This document shows, in pieces, positions 46,290 through 57,909 of a stretch of 64,000 nucleotides of DNA; the stretch's first letter is position 1; the number at the start of each line of letters is the position of its first letter. This DNA is from Methylobacterium sp. J-077. Its GTDB lineage: Bacteria; Pseudomonadota; Alphaproteobacteria; Rhizobiales; Beijerinckiaceae. The position numbers and the translations under genes are program-made. The notes under the pieces are model-generated. The model worked only from the letters and a program-made list of their open reading frames with translations. It was not told where the DNA came from and ran no database searches. The DNA lies in contig NZ_JAKSYJ010000122.1 in the NCBI RefSeq assembly GCF_022829365.1, positions 28,460 through 92,459 of the forward strand, read 5' to 3'.

Positions 46290-47069
46290 TCACGGTCGCC
46301 GCCCCTCGCCGGGCAGGAGCACCATGGAGAAGTACGGGGCTTCGTCGTCCGCCTTGTCGGCGAGCATTACCACGCGCTCGCCCGCCATGGTGCCGCGCTC
46401 GACATAGACGGCCCGGCCCAGCAGTCCGGCTGCGGTGAGTGCTGCGCGCACCTTCGGCAGGTGCCGCCCGAGCTTCATCACGACGGCGGCGTCGGTGCCG
46501 CGCAGGCGTTCGGTGAGCGCGTCCAGCGGCAGCGTCGCCGGCAGGACCGTGAGGATGTCGTCGCCCCAGGTGATCGGCGTGCCGGCCCGGGTCCAGCAGC
46601 CGGACATGCCGGTGACGCCCGGCACCACCTCCACGGGGAAGCGGTCCTTGAGGCGCCGCCACAGGTGCATGAACGAGCCGTAGAAGAACGGGTCGCCCTC
46701 CGACAGGATCGCGACATCGCGGCCGGCGCCGAGATGGTCGGCGAGCTGCCCGGCCGCGTCGTCGTAGAAGGCCGCGAGCGCCGCGACGTAGTCCGGGTGC
46801 TCCGGGTGAATCTCGGTGGTGTAGGGATAGGCCAGCGGCATCTCGCGGGCGGGGTCACGCAGGATCGCATCCGCGATCGTGCGGGCATTGCCGCGCCGCC
46901 CGCGCTTGCAGAAATGCACCAGCACTGGCGCGCGCATCAGGATGCGCTGCGCCTTCACGGTGAGCAACTCTGGGTCGCCCGGTCCCATCCCGACTCCGTA
47001 GAGGGTGCCGGTCACGGAAGCCGCGGGAATATCCTCGACGGGGGCTTCGACCCGCTCGAACCCGTCCAT
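46290..47069 (-). CDS. cobI: Precorrin-2 C20-methyltransferase
   Basis: CobI methylates C-20 of precorrin-2. The 259-residue tetrapyrrole methylase has GTLYGVGMGPGDPELLTVKA, ILSEGDPFFYGS and the EVVPGVTGMSG block. ATG 47069 overlaps the cobH stop (TGATG). The gap of 73 bases after it before vapB is the longest in this otherwise gapless minus-strand operon, marking where the toxin-antitoxin pair entered. Confidence 0.95.
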   Translation of the reverse strand: MDGFERVEAPVEDIPAASVTGTLYGVGMGPGDPELLTVKAQRILMRAPVLVHFCKRGRRGNARTIADAILRDPAREMPLAYPYTTEIHPEHPDYVAALAAFYDDAAGQLADHLGAGRDVAILSEGDPFFYGSFMHLWRRLKDRFPVEVVPGVTGMSGCWTRAGTPITWGDDILTVLPATLPLDALTERLRGTDAAVVMKLGRHLPKVRAALTAAGLLGRAVYVERGTMAGERVVMLADKADDEAPYFSMVLLPGEGRRP

Positions 47070-47749
47070 CACTCGACCTCGCTGGCGAGCGCGTTGATTG
47101 CCGCCGCGGTCATGGCGCTGCCGCCGCGGCGGCCGTGAACAACGACGAAGGGCACGCGGCCGTCCCGGGCCAGGGCCTCCTTCGATTCGGCGGCGCCGAC
47201 GAAGCCCACCGGAATACCGATCACCGCGGCCGGGGGCGCCACGCCGGCATCGAGCAGTTCCAGCAGGCGGAACAGAGCGGTGGGCGCGTTGCCCACCGCC
47301 ACGATGCTGCCCGGCAAATGCTCGCGCCACAGCTCCATGGCGGCGGCGGAGCGGGTGGTGCCGAGGTGCTTCGCGAGGTTCGGCACGCGCGGGTCGCCGA
47401 GGGTGCAGATGACGGGATTGTTAGCGGGCAGCCGCGCCCGGGTGACGCCGTCGGCAACCATCCGGACGTCGCACAGGATTGGCGCCCCCGCCTGGAGCGC
47501 CACGACGCCGGCCTCGGCGAAGCCGTCCGACATCTCTACGTCTGCGGGCAGATCGGTCATGCCGCAGGCATGGATCATCCGGACCACAACCCGCTCGGCC
47601 GCCCCCGACCAGCGCGCGAGCGAAGCCTCAGCCCGGATCATCGCGAAGGAGCGCGCGTAGATCGCGGCGCCGTCGCGGATATACTCGTAGCGGGAGGCCG
47701 TCTCCGGCTTCGAACCTGCCTGGCGCAGGGCGTTCTGGCTCGCGCTCAT
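47069..47749 (-). CDS. cobH: Precorrin-8X methylmutase
   Basis: CobH moves the methyl group from C-11 to C-12 to make hydrogenobyrinic acid. The 226-residue protein has the catalytic His in VVVRMIHACGMTD (about 60) and the VGNAPTALFRLLEL and PVGFVGAAESK motifs. It overlaps cobG (ATGA) and cobI (TGATG), indicating coupling. Confidence 0.96.
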   Translation of the reverse strand: MSASQNALRQAGSKPETASRYEYIRDGAAIYARSFAMIRAEASLARWSGAAERVVVRMIHACGMTDLPADVEMSDGFAEAGVVALQAGAPILCDVRMVADGVTRARLPANNPVICTLGDPRVPNLAKHLGTTRSAAAMELWREHLPGSIVAVGNAPTALFRLLELLDAGVAPPAAVIGIPVGFVGAAESKEALARDGRVPFVVVHGRRGGSAMTAAAINALASEVE

Positions 47750-49107
47750 GCCGGTCTCCTGGTCCTCCCGAAATCCGTCCCGGTGTTCTCCGGCGCGAAG
47801 GCGGCGGCGAGCCCGACGGTCTTGGCCCTTCCTAACCGCTCCAGCACCGCCTCGATAGGGAGGTGCATCGCCGGCTTATCGCCGGGCGCGCCGCCGATGA
47901 CGGCGCCGTAGGAGCCATTCCGGCCGACGAGGGTGAGGTCCGCCGGACCCGGCCGGGCGCAGCCCTTGGTGCAGCCGGAGACATGCGCGGAACGCCCGTC
48001 CGCGGCGAGCGGCGCGAAGATCTCCGCGAGACGTGCGGCATCCTTGAGCGTCGGCGTCGACCCGGAGGCGCAGGCCGGCGCGCCCGTACAGGCGGCGACG
48101 CTGCGCCGCGGATCGTCGGGTGCGACGATGAAGTCCTCGGCCAGCGCCATCAGACCTGCGGGTGACGGAGCCTGAAGCGGCAGCAGCACGAAGCCGCGGG
48201 CCGGTGAGAGGCGAATTTCCCCGGCCCCGAGGCGGGAGGCGCAGTCCACGAGCCTGTCTAGGGCATCGGCCGTGCAGCGACCGAACGGCGCATCCACGGT
48301 AAGGACGGATTGGCTTGGCGCCAGCCATTCAACACTGGCCCGCGGCGAGAAGGGCACCGCACGTCGCGAGACGACACCGTGCCCCCTCTCCCGCACGGGA
48401 GAGGGGACCTGCGGCTGCATCTCAAGACGGACGGCAACTGCCAACGCGCTGCGGTCTTCCGGCGAAAGATCGCGCATCCGTCGCAATCCGGTTCGGGCGA
48501 AGGCCTGCAGCAGCGTTGCGATCGCGGCCGGCGCCTCCTCCGCGGCACAGGTGACGAGATCGCGAAAGCCCTGCTCTGCGGCGACCGCGATCCCGACGCC
48601 GCCCGCGGCACGAGGAAAAACATAGGCATCGCCGTCCGGCATCTCCGCCGCCGGACGCCCTGCGACCACCACCAGGGTCTTGGCCGGGAGCCCCGGCACC
48701 GCCAGCCCCGCCGCCTCGATAGCGCGGGCGAGGGCCGGCACGTCGAGTGACTCGCTGGGGTCGTGGCCGGCCAGGGGGCTGGTCAGCGTCAGGCGCTGCG
48801 GGCCGCCATCGCTGCGCGTATCGCCGAGGCCGGCCGCTTCCAGCAGGTGGGCGAGCGGCGCGCGCGTCGCCTCCGAGACGCCGCGGATCTGAAGATTGGC
48901 CCGGGCGGTGAGATCGAGATGGCCATTGCCGAAGCGGCGTGCACCCTCGGCCACCGCACGGGCCTGCGGCAGGCTCAGGATCCCCAGCGGCGGGTGCACC
49001 CGCGCGAGCAGGCCGTCGCCGGTAGGCATCGGCCGGCTGAGCCCGGGGCACCAGCCCCGGCGGGTCGGCGCCTCGGGCAGGCTGCGGCGATGGGCCGGAG
49101 CGCTCAT
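47746..49107 (-). CDS. cobG: Precorrin-3B synthase, oxygen-dependent, carrying a palindromic insert
   Basis: CobG hydroxylates precorrin-3A with O2 to form precorrin-3B, the hallmark of the aerobic route. The 453-residue protein resembles sulfite/nitrite reductases: two ferredoxin-like halves and a C-terminal siroheme/[4Fe-4S] region with CTGAPACASG and HVSGCTKGCARP. Between the halves an unusual linker (around PQVPSPVRERGHG, about 235-250) is encoded by a palindrome identical to REP-like repeats elsewhere in the window. The reading frame stays open, so the enzyme may still work. Overlaps cobN and cobH by ATGA. Confidence 0.9.
   Translation of the reverse strand: MSAPAHRRSLPEAPTRRGWCPGLSRPMPTGDGLLARVHPPLGILSLPQARAVAEGARRFGNGHLDLTARANLQIRGVSEATRAPLAHLLEAAGLGDTRSDGGPQRLTLTSPLAGHDPSESLDVPALARAIEAAGLAVPGLPAKTLVVVAGRPAAEMPDGDAYVFPRAAGGVGIAVAAEQGFRDLVTCAAEEAPAAIATLLQAFARTGLRRMRDLSPEDRSALAVAVRLEMQPQVPSPVRERGHGVVSRRAVPFSPRASVEWLAPSQSVLTVDAPFGRCTADALDRLVDCASRLGAGEIRLSPARGFVLLPLQAPSPAGLMALAEDFIVAPDDPRRSVAACTGAPACASGSTPTLKDAARLAEIFAPLAADGRSAHVSGCTKGCARPGPADLTLVGRNGSYGAVIGGAPGDKPAMHLPIEAVLERLGRAKTVGLAAAFAPENTGTDFGRTRRPA
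48383..48406. repeat. REP-like palindrome inside cobG
   Basis: A perfect inverted repeat, arms CCCCTCTCCCG / CGGGAGAGGGG around CA, same core as the arms of the intergenic elements at 57226-57318 and 61475-61568. It is translated in frame within cobG. Confidence 0.8.
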
Positions 49108-50955
49108 TCCGCGGCCTCCGGCATCAGCGCGTCGGCGGGCAGCGCGTTGCGCCGGCTGTGCCACAGGCCGCGGTCGCGGGCCTCGTCGAACCGCTCCAGG
49201 ATCGCCCGGGTGGCGGCGGGGTTGGCGGTGCGAAGCTGGTCGAACACGTCGGGGTCGGCGATCCAGGCGGCGTAGAGCCGGTCGAACCCGGCATCGGTCA
49301 CGGCGTCGCTCGCTGCGGCGAGCACGAACACGGCGTCGAGGCCCTGGGCCAGCTCCTGCGCGCCGCGGTAGCCGTGGCGGAGCTGTGCCGCGATCCAGCG
49401 GGGATCGGCCAGGCGCCCGCGGATCAACCGGGCCGCGTCCTCCCGGGCGGTGCGGGCCTTGGGGCGCTCGGGAATCGAGACGTCGAGGCTGTAGAGGGCG
49501 GGGCTGCCGCCCCGGAGCGCGGCCGCAGCCGCGAACCCGCCCATGGCGTCCACCGCGGCATCGCCGTCGAACAGGTCGCGCTCGGCCACGTCGAAGGCGT
49601 GCAGGTAGGCGTCCGCCGCCGCGACACGGTCGCCGAACGTCGCGTCCGGGCCCTCCCGATCGCCGTAGGCGTGGCTGCTCGCGGCGAGGTAGGCGCGTCC
49701 GAGATCGGCCCGGCTGTCCCAGGCACCGTCGAGGGCGGTGGCGGCGGTGCCGGCGCCATATTGGCCAGGGGCGGAACCGTAGACCCTGGCGGTGGTCTCG
49801 CCCCGGCGCCGGGCCGCGGCCAGGGGATTTTCGGAATCCTCCTCGTCCCGCTCGGCCACTGCGCGGGCGGCCCGGTCGAGCAGCGCCAGCGTGTCCGGGA
49901 AGGTGTCGCGGAACGCGCCCGAGACGCGCGCCGTCACGTCGATGCGCGGCCGGTCGAGCATGGCGAGCGGCAGCACCTCGAAGCCGGTGACCCGCGTGCT
50001 GGCGTGGTCCCAGACCGGTCGCACGCCCATCAGCGCGAGCGCGTGGGCGACATCCTCGCCGCCGGTGCGCAGGGTCGGGGAAGCCCAGAGGTCCATGACG
50101 ATCCGGGCCGGGTATTCACCCTCGTCCTGGAGATAGCGCGTCACCACCGAGGCGGCGGCCCGCTCGCCCAGCAGCGCGGCGGCGCGGCTCGGGATCGCCC
50201 GGGGATCGAGGGTTGCGAGGTTGCGCCCAGTCGGCAGCACGTCGGCGCGGCCGCGGGACGGCGAGCCCGCGGGACCCGGCGGCACGAAGCGCCCGTCCAA
50301 CGCCGCGAGCAAGCCCGCACGCTCGCCGGCGGCGCTCGCGACGACCGCCTCCGGGGCATTGTGGTGGGCACGGCCGAAGACGTGCAAACCGTCGCGGAAC
50401 GTCGTCTCGCCGAGGTCGCAGAGATGCGCGTCGAGGCGGGTCAGCGCTTCCTCCATTGGCGTGTCCGGGCCGATGCCGGCGCCGTCGAGCAGCCCGGCCG
50501 CCTCTGCATCTTCCAGGATCGCACTGGCGATCAGGCCGGCCCGGCGCGGGTCGAGCACGCTGGCGGCGGAATACTCTTCCACGAGCTCGCGCAGGCGCCC
50601 GGCCTCCGGGGACAAGGCGTGCAGGGTGGTGTCCGGGGTGAGATGGCCAAGCGCGATCCCACCCAGCCGGCGCTTGAGCGGGGCAGCCTCGCCGGGATCG
50701 TCGACGATGAACGGGTAGATCACCGGCAGCCCGCCGACGCAGAGCGCCGGGAAGCAGCCGGGCGACAGCGCCACCGCCTTGCCGGGCAGCCATTCGGTGG
50801 TGCCGTGCGTGCCGAGCTGCACCAGCGCGTCGAACCGGCGGCGCAGCCCGAGGTGGAACGCCAGGTAGGCGTGGGTCGGGACGCGGTCGGGGTCGTGATA
50901 GCCGGCCTTGCGGTCGGGATCCCGGCCGCGGTCGGGCTGGAGGAAGCACGCAAGT
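49104..50955 (-). pseudogene. cobN: Cobaltochelatase CobN, 5'-truncated
   Basis: CobN is the large magnesium-chelatase-like subunit that inserts cobalt with CobS/CobT, normally about 1,250-1,300 residues. Only about 615 C-terminal residues are present, from LQPDRGRDPDRKAGYHD, through LGTHGTTEWLPGKAVALS and VYPF-like VIYPFIVDDPGE, to the normal end at 49104. Upstream (50956 on) the frame runs on through palindromic repeat DNA and the kup leader, which cannot be CobN. The N-terminal half is absent from the window, so this copy is almost certainly non-functional unless joined elsewhere. Its stop overlaps cobG (ATGA). Confidence 0.85.
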
Positions 50956-50957
50956 TT

Positions 50958-51125
50958 CCCTCCCCCCTTTGCGGGGGAGGGTGGCCCTCGAAGGGGGTCG
51001 GGAGAGGGGGCGACGGCGCAGGAAAGGCTTCGGCCTTCAAACCTGCTCCGCGCCGTCCTGAAGCCGCGCTCCCCTCTCTCGACCCGGCCTGACGGCCGCC
51101 CCCCTCCCCCGCAGAGGGGGGAGGG
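50958..51125. repeat. 168-bp imperfect palindrome (REPIN/MITE-like) at the cobN breakpoint
   Basis: Terminal arms 50958-50981 and 51102-51125 are 24-base inverted copies differing at one base; each is itself palindromic (CCCTCCCCC...GGGGGAGGG). Inner sequences continue to pair imperfectly up to a central AAGGC-TTCG-GCCTT apex at 51024-51037. A similar arm lies at the window end (63977-64000). Confidence 0.8.
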
Positions 51126-51369
51126 AGCACGCGCGATTCCTCTGAGACCCCGGCCTTCGATGTGCAGCCGCGACACGGCGATCTTCGCGTCGCACCCGGT
51201 TCCCGGCCGCCCGAGGCCGTGATAGCAAGGCCGCACGATCCCGTGAGCGGTCGGCCTGGTGGCCGGCCCGCGTGGTTCGGCGGAGTTTTCGCGTCCTCCT
51301 GCCCGGCCCTCCGGGCCCCATGAGCCGACCCGCGAAACGCCGGCCACGCCCGAGCCTCCGACATTCCGC

Positions 51370-53388
51370 ATGAGCCAGACCTTCGCACCCGGCGTAGCAC
51401 CCCAGCCCGTGCCCGCGGCCTCCGACGCCCCGCCCGAGTCCGCCCCGGCGGCCGGGGAGACCGCCGGCACCGGCCCGATGCAGGGGCCGGCCCCCGGCGG
51501 CGCCCTCGACGCCCCCGAGAAGGCCGAGACCCGGCACGGCCATGCCGGCTTCTGGACCCTGCTGGTCGGCTCCGTCGGCGTCGTCTACGGCGACATCGGC
51601 ACCAGCCCGCTCTACGCCTTCCGCGAGGCGCTGGTCCCGGCCCGTACCGACGGCATCCTGCTGCCCGAGGAGGTGATCGGCACCGTCTCGCTGATCCTCT
51701 GGGCGCTCTTCCTGATCGTGACGGTGAAGTACGTCGCGATCCTGCTGCGCATGGACAACAACGGCGAGGGCGGCATCCTCTCGCTGATGGCGCTGGCCCG
51801 CAAGGCGCTCGGCGGCTCGCGGATCGTGTTCATGCTCGGGCTGCTCGGCGCCTCGCTGTTCTACGGCGACGCGGTGATCACCCCGGCGATCTCGGTGCTG
51901 TCGGCCGTGGAGGGGCTGAAGCTCGTCACCCCGGCCTTCGACGATTACGTGCTGCCGATCACGGTGACGATCATCGTCGCCCTGTTCCTCGTGCAGAACC
52001 GCGGCACCGCCAAGGTCGCCGCCTTCTTCGGGCCGATGACCATCGTGTGGTTCGTCGCGATGGCGCTGGCGGCCCTGCCGCATATCGGCCTGCACCCGGA
52101 GGTGTTCCGCGCGATCAACCCCTGGTACGCGGTGCATTACCTGCTCGGCCACGGCACCGGGGCGCTGGTGGCGCTCGGCGCGGTGTTCCTGGCGGTGACC
52201 GGGGCCGAGGCCCTGTTCGCCGATCTCGGGCATTTCGGCCGCAAGCCGATCCAGGTCGCCTGGGTCTGCCTCGTCTTCCCGGCGCTCGCCCTGAACTACC
52301 TCGGCCAGGCGGCCCTGGTGCTGGAGAAGCCCGACACCGCCGACCCGTTCTTCCAGCTCGTCCCGGCCTGGGGCCTCCTGCCGATGGTGGTGCTGGCGAC
52401 GCTGGCCACCGTGGTGGCGAGCCAGGCGGTGATCACCGGGGCGTTCTCCCTGTCCCGTCAGGCGATCCAGCTCGGCCTGCTGCCGCGGCTCGAGATCCGC
52501 CACACCTCCGAATCGCATGCCGGCCAGATCTACCTGCCGCAGATCAACGGGCTGCTGATGATCGGCGTCGTGCTGCTGGCGGTGCTGTTCAAGACCTCCT
52601 CGTCGCTGGCCTCGGCCTACGGCATCGCGGTGACCGGCACGATGCTGCTCACCGCCGCGATGACCTTCCTGGTGATCTGGCGGATGTGGGGCTGGTCGCC
52701 GGTGGCCGCCGCCCTGGTGATGCTGCCGTTCATCGTGCTGGAATTCCTGTTCCTGCTCTCCAACCTGATCAAGGTCGTGGAGGGCGGCTACGTGCCCCTG
52801 ATCCTGGCCGGCGGCCTCGTCGTGCTGATGTGGACCTGGGTGCGCGGGGTCACGATCCTGTTCAACAAGACCCGCAAGACCGACGTGCCGCTGGTCGAGC
52901 TGGTCGGCATGCTGGAGAAGAGCCCGCCTCACCATGTGCGCGGCACCGCGGTGTTCCTGACCAGCGACCCCGAGATCGCCCCGGCCGCGCTGCTGCACAA
53001 CCTGAAGCACAACAAGGTGCTGCACGAGAAGAACGTGATCCTCACCGTCGAGACGGTGGACACCCCGCGCTCGAACGAGGCCGACAAGGTCCGGATCGAG
53101 CCGGTGGGGCCGCACTTCTTCCGGGTGGTGATGAAGTTCGGCTACATGGAGACGCCGAACATCCCAAAAACCCTGGTGCTGCTGCGCCGCCAGGGCTTCA
53201 AGTTCGACATCATGGCGACGTCGTTCTTCCTGTCCCGCCGCTCGATCCGCCCGGCGACCCATTCGGGCATGCCGCTCTGGCAGGACCGCATCTTCATCAC
53301 CCTCGCCAAGAACGCCAACGACGCGACGGACTTCTTCCAGATCCCCACCGGGCGGGTGGTCGAGGTCGGGACGCAGGTGACGGTGTAG
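51370..53388 (+). CDS. kup: KUP-family potassium uptake protein
   Basis: The 672-residue transporter has a Pro/Ala-rich cytosolic N-terminus (about 1-60), twelve predicted membrane helices (about 63-500) with [15 protein letters not shown] and [20 protein letters not shown] motifs, and a C-terminal cytosolic domain. KUP proteins import K+ with H+. ATG 51370 fits the family. The rearranged end of cobN and a long palindrome lie directly upstream, so its promoter must fit within about 240 bases or lie in the repeat. Confidence 0.95.
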   Translation: MSQTFAPGVAPQPVPAASDAPPESAPAAGETAGTGPMQGPAPGGALDAPEKAETRHGHAGFWTLLVGSVGVVYGDIGTSPLYAFREALVPARTDGILLPEEVIGTVSLILWALFLIVTVKYVAILLRMDNNGEGGILSLMALARKALGGSRIVFMLGLLGASLFYGDAVITPAISVLSAVEGLKLVTPAFDDYVLPITVTIIVALFLVQNRGTAKVAAFFGPMTIVWFVAMALAALPHIGLHPEVFRAINPWYAVHYLLGHGTGALVALGAVFLAVTGAEALFADLGHFGRKPIQVAWVCLVFPALALNYLGQAALVLEKPDTADPFFQLVPAWGLLPMVVLATLATVVASQAVITGAFSLSRQAIQLGLLPRLEIRHTSESHAGQIYLPQINGLLMIGVVLLAVLFKTSSSLASAYGIAVTGTMLLTAAMTFLVIWRMWGWSPVAAALVMLPFIVLEFLFLLSNLIKVVEGGYVPLILAGGLVVLMWTWVRGVTILFNKTRKTDVPLVELVGMLEKSPPHHVRGTAVFLTSDPEIAPAALLHNLKHNKVLHEKNVILTVETVDTPRSNEADKVRIEPVGPHFFRVVMKFGYMETPNIPKTLVLLRRQGFKFDIMATSFFLSRRSIRPATHSGMPLWQDRIFITLAKNANDATDFFQIPTGRVVEVGTQVTV

Positions 53389-53842
53389 GGGCGATCCTGA
53401 TCGCGCGCGGGAGACAGCGGGTTTCCAAAGGGCTCAGCCCTTTGGCGGGGTTCGGGGGCGGAGCCCGGAGGCTTGCAGGGCTCCCGTGGAGCAGCGTGCC
53501 TCGGCAGTCTACTCGTGCCGACTATGTTCGTCATCTCAGCGACTCGGCAGCACAAATTTCCATTTCAGAGTCCCTGGAAGAGGCAATCCTTTCAGGGAAC
53601 CCGCATGTGCGCCGCCGCACGCGGCATGTCCCGGGCGCGGGCCTCCGGCGGCGTGCCGCGTCCACCTTGCGTTGCACAAGTCTCCCGGGGTGGATTAAAA
53701 TTCTTCCACTTCCGAACCCAGAGGCCCGTTCGCTGGGTTGGCCCGTCATAGCCGACGCGTGGACCAGAAGATCGGTCGGCGCCGCCGGCTTGGCCCGGAC
53801 CCGATTGAACGCCGTTCCGGCGTCGCCAGACAGGATAGATCG
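53389..53842. other. Gap between kup and the molybdenum hydroxylase genes
   Basis: The 454-base stretch starts with an interspersed repeat (53427-53465). A TCCCTG...CAGGGA inverted repeat follows at 53571-53598, then AT-richer DNA near 53690-53705 that may carry the promoter of the next operon. No gene is supported. Confidence 0.45.
53427..53465 (+). repeat. Interspersed repeat, family C, copy 1
   Basis: AAAGGGCTCAGCCCTTTGGC is an internal palindrome followed by GGGGTTCGGGGGC. The same unit appears in opposite orientation at 59770-59820. Both lie in intergenic DNA after a gene end. Confidence 0.7.
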
Positions 53843-54318
53843 ATGATCAAACTCACCGTGAACGGGGCTGCGCGCAGCTTCGACGGCGATCCCGACATGC
53901 CGCTGCTGTGGTACCTGCGCGACGAGCTGGGCCTCACCGGCACCAAGTTCGGCTGCGGCGTGTCGCTGTGCGGGGCCTGCACGATCCATCTCGGCGGCGC
54001 GGCGACCCGCGCCTGCATCACGCCGATCTCGGCGGCCGCCGACCAGGAGGTCGTGACCATCGAGGGCCTGTCGCCCGACGGCAACCACCCGGTGCAGGTG
54101 GCCTGGCGCGATCTCAACGTCGCCCAGTGCGGCTACTGCCAGTGCGGCCAGATCATGCAGGCCGCCGCGCTGCTCAAGGATACGCCGAAGCCGTCCGACC
54201 AGGACATCGACGACACGATGAGCGGCAACATCTGCCGCTGCGGCACCTATCCGCGCATCCGCGCGGCGATCCATCAGGCCGCAGGCCAGACGGCCCCCGC
54301 CGGCAAGGGAGAGCGCCT

Positions 54319-54322
<4 letters not shown>
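53843..54322 (+). CDS. Isoquinoline 1-oxidoreductase-like small subunit, two [2Fe-2S] clusters
   Basis: The 159-residue electron-transfer subunit of a xanthine-oxidase-family hydroxylase has a plant-type [2Fe-2S] domain ([14 protein letters not shown], about 36-50) and a second, helical cluster domain ([10 protein letters not shown] and [11 protein letters not shown]). Length fits the IorA group, in which electrons leave to an external acceptor. ATG 53843 fits. Its stop overlaps the GTG of the large subunit (GTGA). Confidence 0.9.
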
Positions 54323-56655
<2,333 letters not shown>

Positions 56656-56679
56656 ACCGCGCTCCCTCGCGACGCGTTG

Positions 56680-56707
56680 GGGGACCGGGGACCTGATCCC
56701 CGGCCCC
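56680..56707 (+). terminator. Hairpin after the molybdenum hydroxylase operon
   Basis: GGGGACCGGGGA (56680-56691) pairs with TCCCCGGCCCC (56697-56707) around a 5-base loop, with one bulged base. It lies 24 bases after the large subunit stop and 5 bases before the next ATG, so it may instead regulate the small downstream gene. Confidence 0.5.
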
Positions 56708-56712
56708 CCGCT

Positions 56713-57126
56713 ATGAAAGAGTTCGACACGATGATGCGTCCCGCCTTCACGGTTTCCGTCACGGTGCCCCTGGCCCTGATCCTGATGGCGGCCCCGGTGC
56801 TCGCCTCCCCGTGCTCGGACAAGATCGACACACTGTCCAAGCGGGTGACGTCGGAGGCGACCGCCTCGATCTCGGCCTCGACCAGCGGCCAGGGCAACGC
56901 CGCCAAGCGCGGCGGCGAGGGCATGACCGGCACCGAGGGCCGGCGCGCCGAGGAATCGCCCCAGGCCCCGCCGGAGAAGTCGGCCCAGGCCGGCGAGGGC
57001 GCGGATGCCGCGCAGCAGGCCAAGGTCGCACTGGACGAGGCGCGCACGGCCGATTCCAAGGGTGATGCCACAGCCTGCGAGGCAGGCGTCGCCCGCGCCG
57101 AGAGCCAGCTGAAGAAGGCGCCCTGA
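56713..57126 (+). CDS. Secreted small helical protein of unknown function
   Basis: The 137-residue product has a signal peptide (MMRPAFTVSVTVPLALILM, cleavage near VLA-SPC). Its mature part of about 100 residues is hydrophilic and Ala/Glu/Gly-rich, with two Cys (SPCSDKID and ATACEAG) near the ends that may pair. The middle (ISASTSGQGNAAKRGGEG to AEESPQAPPEKSAQ) looks disordered. It follows the exported molybdenum hydroxylase genes by 57 bases and may be expressed with them. Start is ATG 56713; ATG 56731/56734 is possible. Confidence 0.6.
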   Translation: MKEFDTMMRPAFTVSVTVPLALILMAAPVLASPCSDKIDTLSKRVTSEATASISASTSGQGNAAKRGGEGMTGTEGRRAEESPQAPPEKSAQAGEGADAAQQAKVALDEARTADSKGDATACEAGVARAESQLKKAP

Positions 57127-57225
57127 GGCGCTGGAAGTCGGGGTGCAAGTCCAGCGCAGGCCCAGGGCGGCTCCGCTTACGGGCTCCGGTCTTCCCAGAT
57201 CTAGACTTGTAAGGCACGACTTTCC

Positions 57226-57318
57226 CCCTCTCCCGTGCGGGAGAGGGTTGGGGTGAGGGGTGCGACCTCTCCGGCGGCACCTGCCCCTCACCCTGTCCCT
57301 CGCCCGATCGGGAGAGGG
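57226..57318. repeat. REPIN-like palindromic element, copy 1 (93 bp)
   Basis: Two 22-base palindromic arms (57226-57247 and 57297-57318), inverted to each other, flank about 49 bases that include GGTGAGGGG and its partner CCCCTCACC. The same architecture recurs at 61475-61568. Confidence 0.8.
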
Positions 57319-57465
57319 GACCCGTGCCTGGTTCGGCAACGGGTAGATTCCCGAGGTCCGCGAGAATCGTGCCCCCTCCGGCGGCGGTTTCGCTCGTCTC
57401 GAAGGGGTCTATCCCCGGCGACCGGGGCGGTCGGGGGCGGAAAAAACCCGCCCCGCGATGCGGCC

Positions 57466-57690
57466 TCAGGCGGCCGCGGCGGCGAGCGCGTGCGGATTGC
57501 CGTTCAGGCCGGCGCAGAGGTCGTCGATCTCCGTGAGGTCCAGGGCATCCCCGGCCCGGCCCGCGATGGTGTCGATCAGGTGGTCCTGGCGGGGGTCGAA
57601 CGGATGACCCTGCATCCGGTAGAACTGGTAATAGCGCAGAGCCGCCAGGACGGTGTCGCGCTCGCGGTCGGTTACGGTGAAGTGCTGCAT
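57466..57690 (-). CDS. Small conserved hypothetical protein
   Basis: The 74-residue soluble protein MQHFTVTDRERDTVLAALRY... contains RYYQFYRMQGHPFDPRQ and ends in a poly-Ala tail. The helical pattern (LAALRYYQF, LTEIDDLCAGLNG) is compatible with a two-helix protein. I cannot assign a function. It stands alone between a REPIN-like element and the sirtuin gene, with GGGGAAGACAAAGACCC upstream (GGGGAAG as a weak ribosome-binding site). Confidence 0.6.
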   Translation of the reverse strand: MQHFTVTDRERDTVLAALRYYQFYRMQGHPFDPRQDHLIDTIAGRAGDALDLTEIDDLCAGLNGNPHALAAAAA

Positions 57691-57909
57691 GGGTCTTTGT
57701 CTTCCCCTTGTGGCTTCAACGAACGCTCGGGCGGGCCGCGACGCCGAACCCGAGCTTGGCCGTTGTAACCGGTGGGCAACTCTCCGAACAGTTCTTGACA
57801 GCTCGCGCGGACGTGATTCGCGTTATTTAAGACTCTGGTCCTGTGCCGGGGCGCGCGACTCCGAATCAAAAATCTCTTCGCCGGCAAGGTGTTGCAGCCG
57901 CTCCGTGCG

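Noticed and set aside
50956..51470. In-frame upstream extension of cobN
   Set aside because: The extra codons read through a palindromic repeat and the kup promoter region and resemble no part of CobN, so they are fortuitous.
51037..53262. 741-codon open frame opposite kup
   Set aside because: His/Asp/Arg/Gln-rich low-complexity translation without domain character; kup on the other strand explains the coding signal.
57795..57836. TTGACA followed by TTATTTAAG as a sigma-70-like promoter on the plus strand
   Set aside because: The spacing is too long (over 20 bases) and the direction runs antisense into the sirtuin gene; no product is evident.
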